DNA of 11,529 nucleotides from an uncultured Collinsella sp. GTDB taxonomy: Bacteria; Actinomycetota; Coriobacteriia; Coriobacteriales; Coriobacteriaceae. The DNA lies in assembly GCA_900555815.1 (NCBI GenBank), contig USMR01000011.1, positions 1 to 11,529 on the forward strand. The letters run 5' to 3'. The position numbers were made by a program, and so were the translations under genes. The first letter of the stretch is position 1. The number at the start of each line of letters is the position of its first letter. The notes beneath the pieces were generated by a model. That model was not told where the DNA came from. It saw only the letters and a program-made list of their open reading frames with translations, and made no database searches. Below, piece after piece: positions 5,754-11,529 of this stretch.

Positions 5754-6869
5754 CTACATCTCCTCCTTCACCAGCGCGGCAAACGCAGCCAGCACCTCGT
5801 CGTTTTCCTGCGGCGTGCCCACGGTAACGCGCAGACAGTCCGCAAGCCCCGGCGCGTAGCTAAAGTCGCGCACCAAAATCGAGTACTCGTCGCGCAAACG
5901 CTCGCGCACGCGCGTGGCGTGCGGTGTGCGCACAAGCACAAAGTTTGCAGCGCTCGGCCATGCCTCCACGGGCATGCCCTCGGCAGCCATCGCGCGCAGG
6001 GCGCACAGCTCACGCTCGCGCTCGGTTGCGACCTGCGCCACCACGGGCGCGTACGCATCACGGACACGCACGCAGGCAAGCGCTGCCGCCTGGCTCAGCA
6101 CGTTGACCGAATAGATCTGGCGAATCGCCGCGAACACGTCGATGACCTCGGGTGCCGCGATCACGTAACCCAGACGCGTACCGGCAGCGCCAAACGCCTT
6201 GGACAACGTATGCAGAATCACCAGGTTGGGATGCTCGGCGATAAGCCCCTGCGCCGTGGTGGCCGCACCAAACGAATCGTCGGCAAACTCAACGTAGGCC
6301 TCGTCGACCATGACCATGCCGGGGCACGCATCGCACAGGGCCGCGACAAAGTCGAGCGGTGCCACATCACCCGTGGGATTGTTGGGCGAGGTCACGATTG
6401 CCAGGTTGCACTCGGGCGCGGCCGCGAGCACGGCAGCCTGGTCGAGCTCAAAGGTCGCCGGATCACGCCACACGTCGCGCACCTCGGTCTGGCAGAGCGA
6501 CGCAAAGAACGCGTACTCGCTAAAGCACGGCGGGCAGTTGAGCAGGGTCCGCCCCGCACCGCCAAACGCCAGCAGATAGTTATAGAGCAGCTCGTCGCCG
6601 CCGTTGCCCACGCAGATGTTCTCGCGCGTCACGCCATGCCAGGCAGCAAGCTCGTCGCGCAGGTCGTTGGACATGGGATCGGGATAGCGGTTGAGCGGCA
6701 TGGCAGCCAGGGCGGCGTCGACCGCCTCGCGCACGCCAGCCGGCACGGGATAAGTGTTCTCGTTGGCCGAAAGATTGATGCGCGTGGGCGTAAAGTTGGG
6801 ATCGTAGGGCTCAATGCCGGCCAAGTAGGGCTGGACGAGCTCCTTCATACGGGGCGTGAGCTCGGCCAT
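5754..6869 (-). CDS. hisC: Histidinol-phosphate aminotransferase HisC
   Basis: HisC transfers an amino group from glutamate to imidazole acetol phosphate, giving histidinol phosphate, with pyridoxal phosphate as cofactor. The 371-residue protein is a fold-type I aminotransferase. Visible motifs are NLSANENTYP (32-41), VGNGGDELL (87-95), SPNNPTG (161-167), VDEAYVEF (188-195), and the cofactor lysine K224 in TLSKAFGAAGTRLGY (221-235). R347 in CLRVTVGT is the expected substrate carboxylate-binding arginine. The start at 6869 gives MAELTPRMKELV and lies one base after the hisD stop, with AAGGAGG overlapping the end of hisD. The frame is open further upstream, but only as a shadow of hisD. The surrounding his genes make HisC the clear choice over a generic aminotransferase. 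Confidence 0.96.
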   Translation of the reverse strand: MAELTPRMKELVQPYLAGIEPYDPNFTPTRINLSANENTYPVPAGVREAVDAALAAMPLNRYPDPMSNDLRDELAAWHGVTRENICVGNGGDELLYNYLLAFGGAGRTLLNCPPCFSEYAFFASLCQTEVRDVWRDPATFELDQAAVLAAAPECNLAIVTSPNNPTGDVAPLDFVAALCDACPGMVMVDEAYVEFADDSFGAATTAQGLIAEHPNLVILHTLSKAFGAAGTRLGYVIAAPEVIDVFAAIRQIYSVNVLSQAAALACVRVRDAYAPVVAQVATERERELCALRAMAAEGMPVEAWPSAANFVLVRTPHATRVRERLRDEYSILVRDFSYAPGLADCLRVTVGTPQENDEVLAAFAALVKEEM

Positions 6870-6870
6870 A

Positions 6871-8307
6871 TTAGGCCTCCTTGCCAGTCGCGCCAACGCC
6901 ATCCGCGCCCGCAGCCGCCAGGTCCACGCCCTCGGCAACCGTCGCCACGGCGTCGCCCGGCCAGGCAACCTTGGTCAGGTCGGCCGCGGCGAGCGACTCG
7001 GCGCTCACGGCATCCTCGCCCTGCTCCAACACGCGGCGGCGCAGCGCGGCGGAAAGCGCGTGTGCCCACAGACCCTCGGCCTCGGCCAGGCGCTGCGTGG
7101 CGGGAGCGTCGGAGAGCAGGCCCTCAGGCGTATAGCAAATGACACTTGAGCGCTTGACGAACTCCTCCACCGAAAGCGGGTTGGAGAACATGGCCGTGCC
7201 GCCGGTCGGCAGCGTGTGATTGGGACCGGCAACGTAATCGCCGAGCGGCTCGGAGCTCCAAGCGCCCACAAAGATGGCGCCGGCGTTGCGAATGCCGCCG
7301 AGCAGGCCCATCGCGTCCTTGCAGTGCAGCTCCAGGTGCTCGGGCGCCACGGTGTTCACCGCCTCGACGGCGGCAGCCATGTCGGCGGCCACCACGATGG
7401 TGCCCTCATTGTCGAGCGAAGCGCGCGTGATCTCGGCGCGTGGCGACTGCGCTACCAGAATATCGATACCCGCCTCGACCTCACGCGCAAACTGCTCGTC
7501 GCAGGTCACCAGATAGCAGGCCGCCAGCGGATCGTGCTCGGCCTGGGCCATCAGGTCGGCCGCGACCACCATGGGCTTGGCCGTGGCGTCGGCCAGCACG
7601 CAGACCTCGGAGGGACCGGCGACCATATCGATACCCACATCACCCGAGACAATCTGCTTGGCAGCGGCGACAAAGGCGTTACCCGGGCCGGTAATCTTGT
7701 CGACACGCGGAATGGTCTCGGTACCGTACGCCAGCGCGGCCACGGCCTGGGCGCCGCCCACCATATAGATCTCGTCCACGCCGCCGAGCTTTGCCGCAGC
7801 GAGCGTGTAGGGGCTGATCAGGCCGTCCTTTTGCGGCGGGGTCACCATGACCACGCGTTTGACGCCGGCCACCTTGGCGGGAATGGCGTTCATAAGCACG
7901 GTGGAAGGGTACTGCGCACGACCGCCCGGCACATAGATACCGGCCGCAGCAAGCGGGGTCACCTTAACACCGAGCATCGTGCCGTCCGGGCGCGTGGTAA
8001 ACCAGCTCTGCTCGACCTCGCGCTGGTGGAACTCGCGAATCTGGCGTGCAGCCTTTTCGAGCGCCGCGACAAAGGCGGGATCGAGGCCTTCGAGCGCGGC
8101 ATCGATCTGCTCTTGCGGCAGACGGAAGCTCTGCAGCTCAACGCCGTCAAAACGCTGGCAATAGTCGCGCACCGCGGCATCGCCATTGGCACGCACGTTG
8201 GCCACGATATCGCGGGCGGCGTCGACGATGTTTTGCGGCAGCACGCCCTTGCGGTTGAGCTGGTTGGTAACGAGGCGCTCACCGGGAGCAAGCTTGATGG
8301 TCTTCAT
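6871..8307 (-). CDS. hisD: Histidinol dehydrogenase HisD with C-terminal extension
   Basis: HisD oxidises histidinol twice with NAD+ to give histidine, the last two steps of the pathway. The 478-residue protein has the family landmarks: GIYVPGG (123-129), GPGN (207-210), DMVAGPSE (227-234), AQAEHDP with zinc ligands Q255 and H258, catalytic E323-H324 in [17 protein letters not shown] (361-370), zinc ligand D357 and a final zinc-ligand histidine H416 in [13 protein letters not shown]. HisD proteins usually stop near this point (about 430 residues); here an additional roughly 53-residue tail rich in Ala, Asp, Glu and Gly follows (426-478) and ends in GKEA. The start at 8307 is preceded by AGGGG. 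The gene is 105 bases after hisZG, with a candidate attenuator in between. Confidence 0.96.
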   Translation of the reverse strand: MKTIKLAPGERLVTNQLNRKGVLPQNIVDAARDIVANVRANGDAAVRDYCQRFDGVELQSFRLPQEQIDAALEGLDPAFVAALEKAARQIREFHQREVEQSWFTTRPDGTMLGVKVTPLAAAGIYVPGGRAQYPSTVLMNAIPAKVAGVKRVVMVTPPQKDGLISPYTLAAAKLGGVDEIYMVGGAQAVAALAYGTETIPRVDKITGPGNAFVAAAKQIVSGDVGIDMVAGPSEVCVLADATAKPMVVAADLMAQAEHDPLAACYLVTCDEQFAREVEAGIDILVAQSPRAEITRASLDNEGTIVVAADMAAAVEAVNTVAPEHLELHCKDAMGLLGGIRNAGAIFVGAWSSEPLGDYVAGPNHTLPTGGTAMFSNPLSVEEFVKRSSVICYTPEGLLSDAPATQRLAEAEGLWAHALSAALRRRVLEQGEDAVSAESLAAADLTKVAWPGDAVATVAEGVDLAAAGADGVGATGKEA

Positions 8308-8340
8308 ATCGGTATCCCCTATCGGTCGAGGTTGCGTCTG

Positions 8341-8384
8341 AAAAACGAAAGGCCGGGCGGCGGCGCCAATCGGCCCGCAGCCCG
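8341..8384 (-). terminator. Candidate intrinsic terminator/attenuator between hisZG and hisD
   Basis: On the minus strand a GC-rich hairpin (8384 down to 8354) is followed by a T-rich run. Pairs are 8354-8358 with 8380-8384, 8360-8363 with 8375-8378 and 8365-8367 with 8372-8374, closing a 4-base loop, with one mismatch and one bulged base. Three bases later comes TTTCGTTTTT. The shape is that of a rho-independent terminator inside the operon. With hisD-E downstream in the same direction, partial termination or attenuation is more likely than a full stop. No rival antiterminator fold was identified, so regulated attenuation is not shown. Confidence 0.45.
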
Positions 8385-8412
8385 TACGTTGGGGCGCCCG
8401 TGCGTGCTCGCG

Positions 8413-10128
8413 CTATTGTGCCGAGCCCGCAACGGGCTCAAAATGCTTGTCTTTCACGGCAGCAGCCAGGCGATCGGCCAGATTGCGCACGCGCGGATCC
8501 AGGCGCGCAGCACCCGGGTTGACGAAGAAGCGGGCCGTACAGTCCATAATGCGACCGGTGATGACCAGGTCGTTGTCGCGCAGCGTGGCGCCCGTGGCGG
8601 TAATATCCACGATGCGATCGGTCATACCGACGATGGGGCCCAGCTCGATGTTACCGTGCAGCGAGACGATATCGACATTCACGCCGCGCTCGGCATACCA
8701 GGCACTCGCGATGCGCGGATACTTGGTGGCCACGCGAAGCGACCCACGGCGGGCATAGTTGCGCTCGGCCTGGCCGGCACGCCACGCGGGCTCCGCCTCG
8801 ATAAACGTGCACAGGCCGTAGCCCAAATCGACCAGCTGCAGCAGGTTGAGGTCGGCCTCGATAAGCGAATCCCAGCCGCAGATGCCGCAGTCGGCGCCGC
8901 CGCAGCCCACAAAGGCGGGCGCGTCGCTAGGACGTACGATGACAAACTCGATATCGCCGACCGCACCCTCGCCGGCACGCGTGTCGCGGCCGCGCACGAT
9001 CAGGTGACGGCCGGGGTCACGCAGCTCGGAGACGTCCAGGCCCGCGATCTCAAGCACGTCGAGCGTGTCGGCCTTGAGCGAGCCCTTGGGCACGGCAATG
9101 CGCAGCGGACCCTCGGTGCCGCGGCCCACGGCATGGTCACCATCGGAAGCAGCGTCCTCGGCCGAGGTGCGCGCGGCCTCCAGACGCTCGAGCGAAAAGG
9201 CGAAGCCCGCCGCCGGCACCTCGATGCCGTCGCCAAATGCGCCGGTAAAGATGGAGTCGTAGCGTCCGCCCGAACCGACCGGATCGGGCAGGCCGCCGGC
9301 ATAGGCCTTAAAGACCAGGCCCGTGTAGTAATCAAACGAGTTCATGATGGAGAAGTCGAAGGACAGCACCTGGGCGTCCTCGGGAGCCAGGCCCTCGACC
9401 AGGGCGCGCAGCTCGCGCGTGAGCGGCGCGACAATGCCCGCCGCCGTCAGCAGCGCGTCGACGCGGTCGAGTACCTCGGCGCCGCCGTGCAAGCGCGGCA
9501 GCTCGCTAATGGCAGCCTTGACGGCCTCGGGCTCGGCGCTTGCCGCCACACGGGTATCAAGGCCCACAAAGTCGTTGGCGTGCACGCAACGCAATGCCTC
9601 GGCAGCCAGTTCGCGATCCCCACAGGCCGCGAGCAGCTCCTTAAACGGACGCACGCTACCTGCGATAATGCGCGCATCGGGAAGCGCCAACTTGCGCACG
9701 GCCTCGGCCACCAGCGAGACGATCTCGACATCGCCCGTGGTATCGCCCGCACCGATAAGCTCAAAGCCCAGCTGCGTAAACTGACGCGAGCCACCGGCAT
9801 TGCGCTGACACTCGCGGACCACCGGCGCCTCATAGCGCAGGCGCAGCGGCAGATCGGCCGCGCGCATGCGAGTCGAAACCAGGCGAACGATCGGCAGCGT
9901 GTTGTCGGGACGGACCACCAGCAGGCGGCCGTCGTCATCAAAGAGCTTAAACGGCGTGTCCGCAATGCGGCCGCCTTCCTCGAGCGAACCCTTGTCCTCG
10001 AGTAGCGGCGTCTCGACCGGCAGGTAATGATGCTCCCTAAAGCAGCCCTTCACCGTACATGCGATCTCCTCGCGCGCCTGAGCCTCCTCGGGCAATATGT
10101 CCCGGAATCCCCACGGTGTGGCCGTCAT
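8413..10128 (-). CDS. hisZG: Fused HisZ-HisG: regulatory subunit and ATP phosphoribosyltransferase
   Basis: This protein condenses ATP and PRPP to phosphoribosyl-ATP, the committed step and usual feedback point of histidine synthesis. Residues 1 to about 318 are HisZ, a histidyl-tRNA-synthetase paralogue: TPWGFRDILPEEA at the start, RPDNTLPIVRL (73-83), YEAPVVRE (99-106), QLGFELIG (119-126), FDYYTGLVFKAY (265-276) and GSGGRYDS (285-292). A polar linker spans about 319-341. Residues 342-571 are the catalytic short-form HisG: RIAVPKGSL (343-351), CGGADCGICGWDSLIE (409-424) and the PRPP loop DITATGATLRDND (508-520), with no C-terminal ACT-like regulatory domain. Short HisG normally needs separate HisZ in an octamer; here they form one 571-residue chain. 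GAGGAGG lies 8 bases before the ATG. This is the first gene of the operon. Confidence 0.95.
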   Translation of the reverse strand: MTATPWGFRDILPEEAQAREEIACTVKGCFREHHYLPVETPLLEDKGSLEEGGRIADTPFKLFDDDGRLLVVRPDNTLPIVRLVSTRMRAADLPLRLRYEAPVVRECQRNAGGSRQFTQLGFELIGAGDTTGDVEIVSLVAEAVRKLALPDARIIAGSVRPFKELLAACGDRELAAEALRCVHANDFVGLDTRVAASAEPEAVKAAISELPRLHGGAEVLDRVDALLTAAGIVAPLTRELRALVEGLAPEDAQVLSFDFSIMNSFDYYTGLVFKAYAGGLPDPVGSGGRYDSIFTGAFGDGIEVPAAGFAFSLERLEAARTSAEDAASDGDHAVGRGTEGPLRIAVPKGSLKADTLDVLEIAGLDVSELRDPGRHLIVRGRDTRAGEGAVGDIEFVIVRPSDAPAFVGCGGADCGICGWDSLIEADLNLLQLVDLGYGLCTFIEAEPAWRAGQAERNYARRGSLRVATKYPRIASAWYAERGVNVDIVSLHGNIELGPIVGMTDRIVDITATGATLRDNDLVITGRIMDCTARFFVNPGAARLDPRVRNLADRLAAAVKDKHFEPVAGSAQ

Positions 10129-10163
10129 CTGGTGAGCCTCCTCATGCTGTGTTTCATATAGAA

Positions 10164-10195
10164 CAGAAGACCGGCATAGCTCCGCCGGTCTTCTG
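10164..10195 (-). promoter_or_regulatory. 12-bp perfect hairpin in the his operon leader
   Basis: Arms 10164-10175 and 10184-10195 pair perfectly around an 8-base loop. It lies 35 bases upstream of the hisZG start. On the minus strand the hairpin is followed by the moderately T-rich TTCTATAT, so it could be a weak terminator or attenuator. It could equally be a 5'-end stabilising hairpin, because the only candidate -10 lies just upstream. There is no histidine-codon-rich leader peptide and no T-box sequence, so classical his attenuation is not supported. Confidence 0.55.
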
Positions 10196-10203
10196 GGTAC
10201 TTT

Positions 10204-10232
10204 AGCATACTAGAGTGTTTGCGGGGAAAATC
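10204..10232 (-). promoter_or_regulatory. Weak candidate promoter for the his operon
   Basis: On the minus strand TATGCT (10209-10204) matches a -10 box at four of six bases. A 17-base spacer puts GATTTT at the -35 position, which matches the consensus poorly. If used, transcription would begin near 10197, just before the leader hairpin. No better pair was seen in the gap upstream of hisZG. Confidence 0.22.
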
Positions 10233-10272
10233 GTCCTCCTCGTCTCATAGCGTATTCATTTGGAAACATAGG

Positions 10273-10410
10273 GGAAAGCGCGTCCCGCCCGCCAGCCAAA
10301 AACTGGGATGCGGTTTCCGGTTGAGGTCCTCAGCGGAAAGTGTGTCCCATTCTGAGCGCCTGTTCTGGGACGTGCTGTCCGCCAGAAGCCTCAAGCGGAA
10401 AGCACGTCCC
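10273..10410. repeat. Five-copy array of a 14-bp repeat in alternating orientation
   Basis: Five related 14-mers with consensus GGAAAGCrCGTCCC lie at 10273-10286 (+), 10305-10318 (-), 10335-10348 (+), 10367-10380 (-) and 10397-10410 (+). Orientation alternates strictly and start-to-start distances are 32, 30, 32 and 30 bases. Adjacent copies can fold into stems: copies 1 and 2 pair at 12 of 14 positions plus one G-U, and copies 4 and 5, with flanking GC, form about 16 pairs with a single mismatch. The array lies between the FrlC-like gene and the his operon promoter region, in non-coding DNA. It resembles REP/BIME-type intergenic repeats. Protein binding or transcript-end protection would be possible roles. 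Confidence 0.72.
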
Positions 10411-10454
10411 GTTTCTCAAAAAACGTCAAACGCCAACTCGGCGCCCTGTCCCAC

Positions 10455-11291
10455 TTAGGCGCCAATCGCGCGTCGGTACTCCGCCATAACCTGAGCGTCG
10501 GCAGCTGCGGGGTCGGCAAAATAGCGCCAGTCATAGGTCTCGGCCGAAACAACTCCGCGATAGCCGCGCGCCACCAGCCTATCCAGGTCGGCGCGCATAT
10601 CGCGGTCGCCGTCACCCCAAGCAAGATGCGTCGTGCCATCTGCCGCAACATCGACAAAATGCACGTGGGCGACATCATCGCCAAGCAGATCGAAATAATC
10701 GTCGATGGTATCCCCTGCCACCGCCATAGCGCCCAAATCCAGACACGCCTTAAGTGCCGGATGATCAACTGCCTCGATCATGCGCTTCGTGTCGGCCGCC
10801 GAGTTCACGATCATCGACTCAACCGGCTGTAGGGCCTCGAGCACCAGTCGCACGCCGCGCTCTCCCGCATGCTCGGCAATCGCACGCAGCATCGAGGCGC
10901 TGCGACCCCACGCGTCCTCGATCGGCTCGTTCAAAAATGCCCAGCCGCTCGAGACCATGACCTGCTCGGCTCCAAGTTCCGCCGCGATATCCACAACGTT
11001 CTTAAAGTACGCGAGCGTGCGAGCGCGCGCCTCATTCCCGCGCGCCGCGATATTCCACGGCTTGGGGTTGTTCTGTTCGGGACAAAGCCCCACAATCCGA
11101 ATCCCATACCGCTGTGACAGCTCCTGCACCTGCTCGAGCGAATCGTATCCATGGCAATCGACATACAGATGCATCGCCCCGGTCCAAAGCTCGCAACACG
11201 TGTAGCCCGAGGCCGCTGCCGAAGAAAAGAATTCCTCAAGGTCAAAATAACGATGGCTGATATTCATGACGGCAAGCTGGGGATAGCTCAT
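10455..11291 (-). CDS. Sugar phosphate epimerase/isomerase, FrlC-like TIM barrel
   Basis: The 278-residue protein belongs to the xylose-isomerase-like TIM barrel (AP endonuclease 2) superfamily. The metal-binding set is complete: E152 (LVLEALQPVES), D185 (CLDLGAM), H211 (HVHFVD) and E251 (SAETYDW). The overall pattern, including GYxxxELWxGxxH near 29-41, WGR at 128-130, ALQPVES, YFDLLGD (199-205) and HVHFVDVAADGTTH, resembles the fructoselysine 3-epimerase FrlC as I recall it, more than hydroxypyruvate isomerase. The start at 11291 (MSYPQLAVM) has GGAG about 8 bases upstream; the ATG at 11351 lacks one. It follows a possible SIS-domain gene by 73 bases on the same strand, and such pairs occur in Amadori-product catabolism. 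The superfamily is firm. The substrate is a guess. Confidence 0.78.
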   Translation of the reverse strand: MSYPQLAVMNISHRYFDLEEFFSSAAASGYTCCELWTGAMHLYVDCHGYDSLEQVQELSQRYGIRIVGLCPEQNNPKPWNIAARGNEARARTLAYFKNVVDIAAELGAEQVMVSSGWAFLNEPIEDAWGRSASMLRAIAEHAGERGVRLVLEALQPVESMIVNSAADTKRMIEAVDHPALKACLDLGAMAVAGDTIDDYFDLLGDDVAHVHFVDVAADGTTHLAWGDGDRDMRADLDRLVARGYRGVVSAETYDWRYFADPAAADAQVMAEYRRAIGA

Positions 11292-11308
11292 AATTACTCT
11301 CCAACCCA

Positions 11309-11341
11309 AGCGAGGCCCCGTTCCATATAGGAGCGAGGCCC
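11309..11341. repeat. 10-bp direct repeat upstream of the FrlC-like gene
   Basis: AGCGAGGCCC occurs at 11309-11318 and again at 11332-11341, with starts 23 bases apart, in the short gap between two same-strand genes and just upstream of the FrlC-like ribosome binding site. It could be a pair of operator half-sites or coincidence. Nothing else supports a function. Confidence 0.4.
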
Positions 11342-11364
11342 GATTACACAAACGTTATTTGCTC

Positions 11365-11529
11365 TTAGTAGTCGAACTGGTGATAGTAGCGACGGTAGTT
11401 GAGGTTGTGCTTGGTGACCGTCTCGTAGTAAGCGGCAAGGCGATCGGTGATCAGCGAGGAGAGGATCCACGGGGAGACGATAACGCGGAACTCGTCGTCA
11501 AGGCCGGGGATCGCGAACTCGGCGGTGTC
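11365..11529 (-). CDS. C-terminal end of an unidentified protein, possibly SIS-domain deglycase/isomerase
   Basis: Only the last 54 codons and a TAA stop are inside the window; the gene starts beyond the right edge. The visible part contains FRVIVSPWILSSLITDRLAAYY and ends NLNYRRYYHQFDY. An ending of the form RRYY/M-x-x-x-x-Y is reminiscent of SIS-domain sugar isomerases and of the fructoselysine-6-phosphate deglycase FrlB, and the next gene resembles FrlC, so a FrlB-like enzyme is a reasonable guess. The fragment contains no catalytic motif that could confirm this. Codon usage looks like that of a well-expressed native gene. Confidence 0.6.
   Translation of the reverse strand, partial: DTAEFAIPGLDDEFRVIVSPWILSSLITDRLAAYYETVTKHNLNYRRYYHQFDY

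Larger units (their letters stand above)
10129..10454. other. 326-base intergenic region upstream of the his operon
   Basis: This gap lies between the FrlC-like gene stop (10455) and the hisZG start (10128), both on the minus strand. It contains, from right to left, a short self-complementary GGCGCC pair and weak T-rich stem near the FrlC-like stop, the five-copy repeat array (10273-10410), a weak candidate promoter and the 12-bp leader hairpin (10164-10195). No credible gene is visible; the open frames across it have no recognisable protein. Confidence 0.65.

Noticed and set aside
8413..10128. Reading the N-terminal half as a true histidyl-tRNA synthetase (HisS).
   Set aside because: The half is shorter than HisS, lacks the anticodon-binding domain and is fused to HisG inside a his operon, which fits HisZ.
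10125..10157. Ten-codon upstream frame MKHSMRRLTR ending in an ATGA overlap with the hisZG start, a possible leader peptide.
   Set aside because: It has one histidine codon, no ribosome binding site of its own, and simply contains the hisZG Shine-Dalgarno site; chance is likely.
10273..10410. CRISPR array.
   Set aside because: Repeats are only 14 bp, diverged, alternate in orientation and have short spacers; this is an inverted-repeat array, not CRISPR.
10417..10445. Possible intrinsic terminator after the FrlC-like gene (CGCC/GGCG stem with a T run).
   Set aside because: The stem has only 4 Watson-Crick pairs and the T run begins several bases after it; too weak to call.

Overview
The window is GC-rich, densely coded bacterial DNA. 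It carries an almost complete histidine biosynthesis locus. The fused HisZ-HisG protein, the order hisZG-hisD-hisC-hisB-hisH-hisA-hisF-hisI-hisE, the base composition and the style of the intergenic repeats suggest an anaerobic actinobacterium of the class Coriobacteriia, most like Collinsella. That placement is inferred from sequence character and recall, not from a database match.

Layout, left to right. Positions 1-219 (minus) hold the start of a YfcE-like metallophosphoesterase that runs off the left edge. Positions 275-760 (minus) hold a small stand-alone protein matching only the C-terminal domain of the nickel-insertion protein LarC. A divergent 331-base gap follows and contains a 23-bp inverted repeat. 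Positions 1092-2003 (plus) hold a PHP-family histidinol phosphatase. It converges on hisE, with the two stop codons 2 bases apart. Positions 2006-10128 (minus) are the his operon, read right to left: hisZG, hisD, hisC, hisB, hisH, hisA, hisF, hisI, hisE. Positions 10129-10454 are a non-coding gap holding a leader hairpin and a regular array of five short inverted repeats. Positions 10455-11291 (minus) hold a FrlC-like sugar epimerase/isomerase. Positions 11365-11529 (minus) hold the C-terminal end of a protein that may be a FrlB-like SIS-domain enzyme.

Together the nine operon genes and the convergent phosphatase encode every enzyme from PRPP plus ATP to histidine: HisZG, HisE, HisI, HisA, HisH/HisF, HisB, HisC, the PHP phosphatase and HisD. 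Translation looks tightly coupled (overlapping, abutting or near-abutting stops and starts) for hisD-hisC-hisB and for hisH-hisA-hisF. The looser joints are hisZG/hisD, hisB/hisH, hisF/hisI and hisI/hisE, and the first three each hold an inverted-repeat structure.

No undescribed multi-gene system is evident. The less ordinary content is the HisZ-HisG fusion, the orphan LarC C-terminal domain, a candidate attenuator between hisZG and hisD, and four different inverted-repeat elements in the intergenic spaces. One of these is a five-copy array with a 30/32-bp alternating-orientation period.
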